64,000 nt of DNA from Bin80 sp965207565 (lineage in GTDB: Bacteria > Bacteroidota > Rhodothermia > Rhodothermales > Bin80), in assembly GCA_965207565.1 (NCBI GenBank), contig CBDBMQ010000008.1, forward strand, positions 28,052 to 92,051. Reading direction: 5' to 3'. A model generated the notes under the pieces. That model ran no database searches, was not told where the DNA came from, and saw only the letters and a program-made list of their open reading frames with translations. This document shows positions 35,335 through 43,712 of this stretch, piece after piece; the first letter of the stretch is position 1, and each line of letters begins with the position of its first letter. A program made the position numbers and the translations under genes.

Positions 35335-36270
35335 TCACAAGTGACAGATATTACATCCGGTGCTGCTATCCTCCAAATCGCGTACCTCGTCAAAAAATTG
35401 CTCCATAAGTGTCAAATTGGTACGCTTGCTGCGTAGCTGTTCTTCACGCTTTTTAGTGCGGCGCTTGATATCGGCAATACGTTCTGGTTCTGAAAGTTCT
35501 TCAAGAGATTCGTCATCTGCCCAGGTGAAGCGTTCGCTTCTTTCTGGATCAACTTTCTCGTACGCCTTGGCCTGCTCATACAGATCTGGATGATTTTCCA
35601 GGAGACCCACCCATTCACTTTTTCGCTGAAAAAAGCAAAAGTAACATCCGCTCCGTGAGCGCCAGCGATAGTATTCGGGGTAACCAACACCGCTATCCTC
35701 AAGAATACGATATACATCATCCTTGGCAAGACTATCTTCGATAAACGGGAAAATAGTCGTGATATTGGGCTTAGTACTGATGTAGCCTTTGCGATGCTCA
35801 AAATACTTGCGTCTTGTTTTTCGATCCACTCGCCATTCCCCCTCATCTGCCCGAATACCCACGTAACTGATAACCGGGTTTTCACCGATGTAATCTTCAA
35901 ATGGCTTTAGCTTCAACAAGCGCGTGCACCAACGGACGTTTGGGCTTGGAAGGAATCCGCCGTAAAGTTCGAGATAGTGATCAAAGGGAGTCTTGTCCGG
36001 TTCGTTGGGTCGACTCGGCGGTACGCTTGCCCGAAGCCGGTGAATCGGACTCCCGAGGTATGCTTCAAGACGGTCAAGATAGTCATATGTCTCCGCTAGT
36101 TCGGTGCCGGTATCGCAGAAGACATATTCAGCCCCAGTGAGGGGTGGTCGGTGGGGAGTGCTTGGTTTGCCGAGAACCTTTCGCCAGCGATCAGGGTCGT
36201 GAAGATAGATGGCAAGTGCGCTACTGTCCTTGCCCCCACTGAAAGCGACGATATGCCTGGGTTCACTCAT
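35335..36270 (-). CDS. sspD: PAPS-reductase-like ATP pyrophosphatase, SspD-like
   Basis: A 311-aa PP-loop protein with FSGGKDSSALA near the N-terminus, EYVFCDTGTELAETYDYL, a Cys pair in RSRSGCYFCFFQRK, and a C-terminal CNICHL. The first motif and fold class match PAPS reductases and the DndC/SspD family, which activate sulfur transfer to the DNA backbone by ATP pyrophosphatase chemistry. Cysteines may hold an Fe-S cluster, as in DndC. I chose ATG 36270 because it overlaps the SspC-like gene by eight bases (ATGAGTGA), a common coupling; ATG 36279 and 36309 are also in frame. It is the third gene of a DUF4007 - ATPase - PAPSR trio. Confidence 0.75.
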   Translation of the reverse strand: MSEPRHIVAFSGGKDSSALAIYLHDPDRWRKVLGKPSTPHRPPLTGAEYVFCDTGTELAETYDYLDRLEAYLGSPIHRLRASVPPSRPNEPDKTPFDHYLELYGGFLPSPNVRWCTRLLKLKPFEDYIGENPVISYVGIRADEGEWRVDRKTRRKYFEHRKGYISTKPNITTIFPFIEDSLAKDDVYRILEDSGVGYPEYYRWRSRSGCYFCFFQRKSEWVGLLENHPDLYEQAKAYEKVDPERSERFTWADDESLEELSEPERIADIKRRTKKREEQLRSKRTNLTLMEQFFDEVRDLEDSSTGCNICHL

Positions 36271-39200
36271 GGGATTCATTAATTGTTTTGCGTTGAATGA
36301 GCAGTTCATTTGATAGCTGAGCTAACGCAGCGATCTTCGTCTCAAGTGTGACATCTTCTTTCGCGATTTCGCTTTGTAGTCTCTGGCGTACCTGCTCAAT
36401 TAGTTCATGATCCTCGGGATGGATACTGATCACTTGCTCATGTTCATCCTCGTATTGCATGGTGACACTTAACCGAACTCGTTTAACCGTGGGCGAGTTT
36501 GTGTCATGTACTGAATCTTCAGCCGATTCTTGTTGTAAATCAAAGACGATAGGTTCAAGCATTGAGAAACGGCGGGATACTTCGCGAAGTGTATTGTTAA
36601 AGAGAGAAAGGTCTTCGTCCCTCCATTGCACTGGAGGTCGATTCGCTAAAAGGGAAGATAAGGATTCATACCATCCCTGTGTGTCCAGGACCTCATCCGC
36701 TGCGCGTACAAGGAAGGCTTTTAACTTCGTGTCATTTGCGTGCGGAAGTAGGAGACGTGCCCGATCGGCGAGTTCTTGGCGGCGGCCGTCGGGTATTTTG
36801 GAGTGAAGATGAAAGACAGATGCAATCTGAGCCTGAAGGTCTGTCAGGAGTGCATCGTAGGCCCCGCCGAGCTCTCGCAGTGCCTCTTGAAGATGTTCGG
36901 CAAAAGTCTGCACTTCGTTTGGCGAACTCTCAGTATTGTCTAAGAAAGAATGGACACCACATGCTTCTGGAAGGTCCTCAAAGAGTAAAGTAGTTGGTTC
37001 CACGGCACGATCCAAGGCCTCGCGGACATTCAAAGCTGTTTGCGAAAGTGTAGCAGTCCTACGCACGTAGGGTGGCAAGCCATGGATACGTTTCAGGATT
37101 CGTAGTACAAAGGGCAGAGGTTTTTCGACCGATGCAGATAGGCCGACCAGTGGTGCAAGGTGCTGAAGTAACTCAGCTCTTGATCCTATGATTTCTACCC
37201 ACTGCATTTCAAATTTCTCGGGGCTCTTCAAAAAGCGCTCAATTGTCTGAAAATCAATGCTAGGGGCAAACGTGCCATTTTCATAAAAGGCAATCCCGTC
37301 TTCAGAAGATTTGTAAACAGCAAACAAAAAGATAGGAATTAGTCCCTCGCGCACACCATAAGGAGGTTTGCAGAGTTTATCGTAGAGTTGTTGTACAGAT
37401 ACGCGTTGTCCCCTTGCCGCCTGGAGCGTGTTCGTAATTTCATCCCACACTGCAACGCACCCAGGGTATTCAGGAGAAATAGGCCGAGCAAAGTGCCAAT
37501 GTTTCGAATCGTTGTCCAATGGGCGATGGATTTCAGTAGCTTCGAGTATTGAGGCGTACATCCCGTACTCAGCCGGGTATTTTTCAATATTCAATCTGCG
37601 CTCGGTATCATGCTCAAGCATTGCGATAAGTAACTGCTTCAAACCTTTAACAGCACTCGCCGAGGGTTTGCGGCGATTCAGCAGTTCATTCCAGATCTCT
37701 GGCGTGTCGGAAAAGATTTGATCGCAAATCTGGCTGAGTCTCTCCTGCAAGGATCGTTCATTTTGGAGGCGGAACAATTCACCCTGGTAGATCCATGAGC
37801 AGGGGTTCCGACCTTCATCGTCCGTAAGCAAAGAGGTAAGACGGTGTTCAACATAAGCAGTCAGATCAGCTAATTGCTGATCTATCTCTCGGCGGGCAAC
37901 CTCATCACCATGCAGTTGTTCAGCATTGTCGCGCACCCATTGGAGGCAAGCGAGCTCTCGAACGATCTCAGGAAGTCCTTTCACACCATCGGGTATGGCT
38001 AAAAGGGTTAACGAATCATTTGCCAACTCTTGAATTGTAGTGAGCAAGGCATTTATCTCTCCGTCGTGCTCAGGGAGGACGTAAATAATACGTCCATCTC
38101 CGCGCTTGTAAGGATCCTGTAAATGGGATATCCAGGTTTTATCCGAAGCGTAAAGCACTTCAAAAATGCGTGTGGTACCTGTACGGAAAGAATGCCGGCG
38201 AGCCACCATTGGTGTAGGGGGCAGAACATCGGTCAAGCGTGTAGCGAGAGGCGTTCGTGCAGGCAAATGGAGGCGGGCTTCTTGCAGAGACGCATCAAGG
38301 TCAAATTCGCTGCCTTGCCAGATGTGATATTCGTCTTTGAACGGGCGGTATGTTACTAACCGCTCTTCTCTAAGCGAATCAAGGGATGCATCTATCTTCT
38401 CAGGAGAGGCATCGGCTGTGGCGCGGAGCACTTGAGCAGTGGGGGGGAGTCCAGCGAGTGGACCTGCATAGCTGAGAAGGGCAATCTGCTTTATACACCG
38501 CACAGTAAGCTCATTTGGGGATTTGAGTCTCGAGAGGGCTGCTTCTGTCTCAGCCCAGATCCTACCCATTCGTTCATCGAAAAGTGCAGAACCAATCGAC
38601 CCGATGAGGTAGTCGTAAAGATGATCAAGGCGGTAGTATGGCAGCAAGGTTTGATTGGCATTGGATGGGACAGAAGAGATCGTTTCAGAGGCTTGACTTT
38701 CAAATATTTCAAGGAAACTGTTTGGTTCACCAGAAGCGAGAAAAGCAAAGAGAGAGCGTTTATTTTGTGCCAAGCGACGAAACAACGGGCCGACGATGAG
38801 GCTGACAGCTGGATGCAACGGAAGAGCGTTGGCCAAGTGTTTGCGGATCTGTGGGCGATAATTTTTTGATCGTAGGATAGCTGTGTCAAGCAACTCGTCG
38901 ATGACAACCATACCATCTTCGGGTAGTTGATCCCGATTGTCTACCTGCACGGCATGAGCCAAAAGTCGTAGTGTCTCACTAACTGGTTCTATAAATGCAA
39001 AATCTTCAAAGCGTCCCTGAACTTTACGCCATTCGTCGCGCTGTGTCCGAGTCATGCGTCCAGCGTAGCGATCAAAAGCCTGATGCGAAATTGAAAAGAT
39101 GAGTAATGGTGAAGCCGCATCCGATGAATCGTCTGTTCGTGAGGCCCGTTCGGCTAAGCTTTGGAGTACGTAGAGGTCGCTACGGTCGGGGTGGAGTGCA

Positions 39201-39829
39201 GCATATTCAAGGAGCTTGCCCAACTCGTCAATTATCAGCAGAATCCCCCCGTTGGTTGCAGTATGTATCGCTGCTGCTGTTCGCTGATACAGATCAACTA
39301 CGATTTCATCGCTAACATCCGAAGATTTGATTGCTCTTGCTTCTTGAACGATATCTCTAAGTGCAGTGCGATAAGCTTTTAGTTTTTTGCTGGGTCTTCC
39401 TTGATGCCGAGCGAAAGATGCAAGGAAGGAATCGGTCCCGTTAACTAATCCGCGCAGCAGAGCCAAGCTAAGCGGTTCGCGCGATCCAACCACCAACACA
39501 GGACAATAAACACCTGTATTTGCACACTCTATCCTGTTTGTTAGGGCAGGATCAGCGCTGGTGAGTTTGGTAAGTGCGTTGGCATTTCCCCTGAGTAAAT
39601 GAGCCAGGAACAACGCAAAGGAGCTTTTCCCACTACCATAGGGGCCCGTAATTGACCATGCAGATCCGATTACTTGCCCAGCAGTAATCGTTTCAATCAC
39701 TCGCTTGATTAGTTCACGAGCTTTCGACGTAACGATATAATTATCCAAGTCCTGATCACTGTAAAAGTCACGGAACCAAGTTGATGCTTCGCTGAAACGA
39801 GCCTCGGACAGATACGGCCATAGGTCCAA
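36263..39829 (-). CDS. sspC: Large P-loop ATPase, SspC-like
   Basis: A 1188-aa cytosolic ATPase. Walker A is ITGPYGSGKSSFALF (62-69 core) and Walker B is GGILLIIDELGKLLEYA near residue 210. The remainder is long, helical and without other domains I recognise. It starts with TTG immediately after the stop of the DUF4007 gene and overlaps the PAPS-reductase-like gene by eight bases, which gives the sspB-sspC-sspD order. In Ssp systems SspC is the ATPase of the single-strand phosphorothioation machinery. Other large defence ATPases share the same motifs, so the call rests on context as much as sequence. Confidence 0.7.
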   Translation of the reverse strand: MDLWPYLSEARFSEASTWFRDFYSDQDLDNYIVTSKARELIKRVIETITAGQVIGSAWSITGPYGSGKSSFALFLAHLLRGNANALTKLTSADPALTNRIECANTGVYCPVLVVGSREPLSLALLRGLVNGTDSFLASFARHQGRPSKKLKAYRTALRDIVQEARAIKSSDVSDEIVVDLYQRTAAAIHTATNGGILLIIDELGKLLEYAALHPDRSDLYVLQSLAERASRTDDSSDAASPLLIFSISHQAFDRYAGRMTRTQRDEWRKVQGRFEDFAFIEPVSETLRLLAHAVQVDNRDQLPEDGMVVIDELLDTAILRSKNYRPQIRKHLANALPLHPAVSLIVGPLFRRLAQNKRSLFAFLASGEPNSFLEIFESQASETISSVPSNANQTLLPYYRLDHLYDYLIGSIGSALFDERMGRIWAETEAALSRLKSPNELTVRCIKQIALLSYAGPLAGLPPTAQVLRATADASPEKIDASLDSLREERLVTYRPFKDEYHIWQGSEFDLDASLQEARLHLPARTPLATRLTDVLPPTPMVARRHSFRTGTTRIFEVLYASDKTWISHLQDPYKRGDGRIIYVLPEHDGEINALLTTIQELANDSLTLLAIPDGVKGLPEIVRELACLQWVRDNAEQLHGDEVARREIDQQLADLTAYVEHRLTSLLTDDEGRNPCSWIYQGELFRLQNERSLQERLSQICDQIFSDTPEIWNELLNRRKPSASAVKGLKQLLIAMLEHDTERRLNIEKYPAEYGMYASILEATEIHRPLDNDSKHWHFARPISPEYPGCVAVWDEITNTLQAARGQRVSVQQLYDKLCKPPYGVREGLIPIFLFAVYKSSEDGIAFYENGTFAPSIDFQTIERFLKSPEKFEMQWVEIIGSRAELLQHLAPLVGLSASVEKPLPFVLRILKRIHGLPPYVRRTATLSQTALNVREALDRAVEPTTLLFEDLPEACGVHSFLDNTESSPNEVQTFAEHLQEALRELGGAYDALLTDLQAQIASVFHLHSKIPDGRRQELADRARLLLPHANDTKLKAFLVRAADEVLDTQGWYESLSSLLANRPPVQWRDEDLSLFNNTLREVSRRFSMLEPIVFDLQQESAEDSVHDTNSPTVKRVRLSVTMQYEDEHEQVISIHPEDHELIEQVRQRLQSEIAKEDVTLETKIAALAQLSNELLIQRKTINESHE

Positions 39830-40736
39830 TCAGGTTACTGTAGGCAGGCTATTAGAGTAGTAGTGCTCCAACATTGCTTGTGGCGTTGCACCGGGTGTTC
39901 GGTAAAACTGGTGAACGCCCGCGGTAGAATCAAAACGAAATGGTACCTCGTCAAATGTCTCTATATGATTTACAAGCTCAAAGGCTTGCTCCTCACTCAA
40001 TAGAAAGATTTGCCCAGGGCTTGCCGATTGCATCAGAACGTCCTGAGCAGATATGGTTTCTAGTCCACAGAATTTTCGGTCCCAGTAATCCAGAACTGAG
40101 TAGGCGAAAATTTCCGGGGGAAGACCACGGGGGCTGTCCCTCACGCAGATAAACCATCCCTCCGTTCTCATAAAGCAACCCCAAAGAAGTCAAGGGATAA
40201 GCGACAATATTCTCTAAGTGAGAATCCGCTAGTCGCGGGGCAATATAGGTATTCAGGAAACACTGGAAATCTCGGCGCAGCGTTGTATCCGAAGGCATAG
40301 TCCCCTCCCGATCATCAATCCATCTCCCCAATATCGGCTGAAGATTACGAAGCTCAAGTGCACCGCCACGCCAATGGCCAAAGATAAAATGCCACAGAGT
40401 GGAGCGGCGGGGTGAGCGGCATAACAACCAATGCAACAGCCATAGCGTCGCATTATCTTCGCAGTACGGATCTACACCTTTTTCTCCTAACAAATACGCC
40501 CCGAACTCTGAAACACAGAAGGTATTCCGATCCTTAGAATCAGGTTTGATGACTTCTGTTGCAAGCCCCCAATGTCGGATAGAGCGTACCATGTTCTTGC
40601 CAACCCCAAACTCAACGATCGCCGTGTCAGAGTGGAAGATGGTATCTTTTTTGTTGACAGCGTTCACGGCTTTTTTTAACCAGTTAAGCCGCAGCGGAAA
40701 GGTTTCGTGGCCAGAAAACGAATACTGCGAGGCCAT
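39830..40736 (-). pseudogene. sspB: DUF4007 protein, SspB-like, broken by a one-base frameshift
   Basis: The first frame starts at 40736 (MASQYSFSGHETFPLRLNWL) and shows the DUF4007 signature FGVGKNMVRSIRHWGLATEV. It reads sensibly through GLLYENGGMVYLREG, then continues as unrelated sequence. The +1 frame picks up from about LPPEIFAYSVLDYWD and runs to the stop at 39830. Removing one base, for example from the five-G run at 40129-40133 (five C on the coding strand), restores one ORF of about 300 codons. SspB is the DNA-nicking member of the Ssp modification complex in published systems. If the indel is real, DNA sulfuration by this cluster is probably lost; it may instead be a sequencing error. 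Confidence 0.75.
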
Positions 40737-41040
40737 GATTGTATACCGAGTTGCTATGGGACTACAAGTTACACGTTTTATGAGGAACCGCGAAATTTTT
40801 TGGAATTGCAGTCCCACTCAACCCAATTGTCAGTGATGCCCAGTTTTTAGTTGATCTTTATCCGATTAAGCGAATCTATCACCTTGCGAAGGAGTCTAAC
40901 CGTGTTTTGGTTATGTTTGGGCCCAAGGCCCGGAAGAAGATACTGAGCAACCCTGATTCAGACCAGAAGCCGAAGAGCAAATCTCGCAGACCGCTGACGA
41001 AGGACACACACAATGATGAGTACACGGAGAAAGGCAATAG
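40737..41040 (+). other. Gap between sspB and tRNA-Pro with a possible gene remnant
   Basis: On the plus strand a start-less open run (40784-41059) reads like a protein C-terminus (VSDAQFLVDLYPIKRIYHLA, then a Lys-rich tail) and stops inside the tRNA complement. It has no ATG. It may be the end of a gene truncated when the island inserted beside the tRNA, or chance. The sspB promoter must also be here. Confidence 0.3.
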
Positions 41041-41114
<74 letters not shown>

Positions 41115-41169
41115 AGGTGAGTCGGCTAACGCATAGAGAGACTGTGGGATCCATCATTATTCCCTTTCC

Positions 41170-41644
41170 ATGGAGCAACTGAACCTGCCACCTTACAACT
41201 ATGACGTCCGCAATCAGGCCGGCCGCAGAGTAATTTTGGACCCGGTTCGGAAACGCTTTGTACCGTTGACTCCCGAGGAATGGGTACGCCAGCACTTCGT
41301 CCAGTACCTCATTAGGAATTTAGACGTTCCGCCTGCATTGATAGGCATTGAGGTGGCAATCCCGATACAGGATCGTTACTATCGGGCAGACATCGTCATC
41401 TATGGTCGACAGGTTGAGCCCGTGATGGTTGTTGAGTGCAAGAGACCCTCCGTTCAACTTAATCAGGATACGTTTAATCAGATTGGGCATTATAATGCCA
41501 CGCTGAAGGTCCCGTATCTGGTGATTACCAATGGCCATGCAGCATTATTGCTGCGTGGTCGATCATGCCCACCGCTGCTACCGTTTCTTAGACGAAATTC
41601 CATCTTATAAGGCCATGATTCTGCCAATTGATCATGTTGAATAA
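41170..41644 (+). pseudogene. Type I restriction HsdR N-terminal-like protein, frameshifted near its end
   Basis: The frame from 41170 gives a small protein of the stand-alone HsdR-N type common in Bacteroidota (NLPPYNY start; ADIVIYGR then MVVECKRPSVQ, the PD-(D/E)xK core). After VITNGHA the frame reads ALLLRGRS, while the +1 frame gives HYCCVVDHAHRCYRFLDEIPSYKAM up to a stop at 41642-41644. That is the expected family end. One extra base around 41539-41542 explains it. Without the frameshift the protein is about 157 aa. These stand-alone genes are not part of a complete type I system here; their function is unknown. Confidence 0.75.
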
Positions 41645-42596
41645 TTCGTATTCAAAAGAGCTTCAGACCGTGCACGCTGCACTTTCCGAGGCAGCGCTAT
41701 TGTGCCGATCTGTTCAGGACCGGGTTGCCATCACAAAAGGAGACCGGAGCCCCGTTACAATTGCAGACTTTGGAAGCCAGGCGCTGGTATGCCGGACCCT
41801 CCGTGAAGCATTTCCAGATGATCCAATCGTTGCAGAGGAAGATAGTACGCTATTGCAAGCGGATGTGCAGACAGAGCTTCGAGAAACCTTAGGTCAGCAC
41901 CTCGAAGTGATTCGCCCCGGCACCTCCTTGAAGAGTGCACTGCAATGGATTGATTATGGTAATGCGGAGACATATTCTGACCGGTTCTGGACCTTGGATC
42001 CCATAGATGGTACGAGAGGGTTCCTGCGGAAGGGGCATTTTGCCGTAGCTCTGGCTCTGATTATTGAGGGGGACGTGGCAGTCGCTGGACTCGCATGCCC
42101 AAACCTGGACCAAAATATTTTTATGGCTGCGAAGGGATGCGGAGCAAAGCTGGGGGAATCCCCCCTTCGTGTAAGCACAATAGAGGCTATGGAGCATGCC
42201 AGGATTTGTGAAAGTGTCGAGTCGAGTCACAGCGCACACGAGGATGTGCAGAAGGTTGTTGAGCACCTTGGAATCGCCGCAGAACGGAAACGATTGGATA
42301 GTCAGGCAAAGTACGCTGTTGTTGCATGTGGCGATGCAGAAATCTATATGCGTCTACCTACACGCAAAGACTATGTGGAACGTATCTGGGATCACGCAGC
42401 AGGCGCTCTTTTACTGACGGAAGCAGGGGGGAAAGTGACCGATTGTGCAGGTAAAGAATTGGATTTTTCCTGTGGAAAGGGATTAGAAAACAACCACGGA
42501 ATCATCGGGACCAATGGTAAAGTCCACGGAGAGGTGATCGAAGCTCTAAAGACCCTGAACATAGGTCAACCAATAATCAGAAATACATTTGAATGA
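41634..42596 (+). CDS. 3'(2'),5'-bisphosphate nucleotidase, CysQ/Hal2-like
   Basis: A 320-aa protein of the inositol-monophosphatase superfamily. It has VAEEDS (first metal ligand), WTLDPIDGTRGFLRKGHFAVALAL (the WxxDPxDGT metal motif plus the Hal2-type GFLR continuation), and WDHAAGALLLTEAGGKVTD at the C-terminus. Hal2-type enzymes convert 3'-phosphoadenosine 5'-phosphate to AMP, clearing a by-product of sulfate assimilation and sulfotransfer. I chose ATG 41634; it overlaps the end of the restored HsdR-N-like gene by 11 bases. Confidence 0.88.
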   Translation: MLNNSYSKELQTVHAALSEAALLCRSVQDRVAITKGDRSPVTIADFGSQALVCRTLREAFPDDPIVAEEDSTLLQADVQTELRETLGQHLEVIRPGTSLKSALQWIDYGNAETYSDRFWTLDPIDGTRGFLRKGHFAVALALIIEGDVAVAGLACPNLDQNIFMAAKGCGAKLGESPLRVSTIEAMEHARICESVESSHSAHEDVQKVVEHLGIAAERKRLDSQAKYAVVACGDAEIYMRLPTRKDYVERIWDHAAGALLLTEAGGKVTDCAGKELDFSCGKGLENNHGIIGTNGKVHGEVIEALKTLNIGQPIIRNTFE

Positions 42597-42616
42597 ATAG
42601 TATATTAAATCTACAT

Positions 42617-42716
42617 AATTTCCCATTTTTTGCGAATTTATGTAGTTGCAGTGTACTAATAATGCCCTGATTGACAACAAAGTTTTCCCAAAGACCAAAT
42701 GAGGCTGGCCACTGGA
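42617..42716 (+). repeat. Truncated upstream copy of the abiEi promoter and gene start
   Basis: About 100 bases that repeat 42853-42954 with scattered differences: TTTCCC-TTTTTTGCGAATTTATGTAG, then CAAATGAGGCTG(A/G)CCACTG. The copy lies 236 bases upstream and covers the promoter and first 15-18 codons of abiEi, without a usable start. It also forms an inverted repeat CTACATAA (42611-42618) / TTATGTAG (42638-42645), a possible operator. Confidence 0.75.
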
Positions 42717-42852
42717 TTCGAGTACTTGGTCCAAAAACGATCGCGCACGATGACTCGGATTCACATGGCTACCACTGAACCAGTTCAGGCAGTTGCACTT
42801 TCCTCGGCTACGGGGATCCAAAGCACATTTGATCAGTATACTGAATTTGTGT

Positions 42853-42954
42853 TATTTCCCGTTTTTTGCGAATTTATGTAGTTATAGTGTACTACTGGTA
42901 GCATGATTGGACAACTGAGTTTACCTAAAGGCCGAATGAGGCTGACCACTGTGT
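42853..42954 (+). repeat. Functional copy of the duplicated abiEi promoter and 5' end
   Basis: Partner of the repeat at 42617-42716. It includes the abiEi start codon at 42903 and the presumed promoter/operator before it. The left arm of the inverted repeat seen in the upstream copy is degraded here. Confidence 0.7.
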
Positions 42955-43712
42955 TGGGCACCACAGGAGATATTGTTCACACTGACGATGTTGAGCGATC
43001 CCTCAAGGTCAATCGATCCACTGCTTCCAAGCTCCTCTCCAGGTGGGCCAGTCAGGGTTATCTTCGGCGCGTTGGTCCAGGAATCTATGTAGCGGCAGAA
43101 CTAGGCTGTATGGACCTGGAACAGGTACTGGATCATCCTGAGATGATCGTACCAGCATTATTCGATCCAGCATATATCGGTGGTCGAACAGCCACTGAAT
43201 ACTGGGGCCTTACGGAACAGATCTTCATCGACACAGTCGTGATCACGGGGCGGCCCGTACGATCAAGGTATCAAAGTCGCTTAGGACTTAGATATACTGT
43301 GAAGCATATTCATCCAGATAAAATCTTTGGTCTTGAGCGAATGTGGTTCAAGAATATCACGACCGCAATCTCAGATGTGCCCCGAACTATTTTAGACCTC
43401 CTGGATGAGCCCGTATTCGGAGGTGGAATACAGCATGCGGCAGACTGCTTTGCAGAATACGTGCGTCATGAACACAGGCAGGATGAAAAGTTGATTTCCT
43501 ACGCAGAACGTCTGGGAAATGGAGCCATATTCAAACGCCTCGGTTTCCTGGCAGAACGTGAATCGGACTGTGCCGATCTCATTGATGCTTGCAGGCAGAG
43601 GATGACAAAAGGCAACGCAAAACTTGACCCGACAATATCATGTCCCCGCTTGGTGACGAGATGGCGTCTTTGGGTTCCTGAGTATGATTTAACACCAGTA
43701 GATGATTACTAA
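42903..43712 (+). CDS. AbiEi-type antitoxin / transcriptional regulator (type IV toxin-antitoxin)
   Basis: A 269-aa protein with an N-terminal winged-helix domain (about residues 12-60: DVERSLKVNRSTASKLLSRW, then GYLRRVGPGIYV) and the C-terminal AbiEi antitoxin domain (TATEYWGLTEQIFIDTVVIT). AbiEi proteins repress their own promoter by binding inverted repeats and counteract AbiEii toxicity, causing abortive infection in phage defence. Its stop overlaps the toxin ATG by 11 bases. The duplicated promoter segment upstream and the inverted repeat fit autoregulation. Confidence 0.87.
   Translation: MIGQLSLPKGRMRLTTVLGTTGDIVHTDDVERSLKVNRSTASKLLSRWASQGYLRRVGPGIYVAAELGCMDLEQVLDHPEMIVPALFDPAYIGGRTATEYWGLTEQIFIDTVVITGRPVRSRYQSRLGLRYTVKHIHPDKIFGLERMWFKNITTAISDVPRTILDLLDEPVFGGGIQHAADCFAEYVRHEHRQDEKLISYAERLGNGAIFKRLGFLAERESDCADLIDACRQRMTKGNAKLDPTISCPRLVTRWRLWVPEYDLTPVDDY

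Noticed and set aside
41634..42596. The CysQ/Hal2-like phosphatase as a functional part of the phosphorothioation island
   Set aside because: Sulfur metabolism makes the link tempting, but it is on the other strand, across the tRNA, and Hal2-type enzymes are housekeeping. No evidence ties it to DNA sulfuration.
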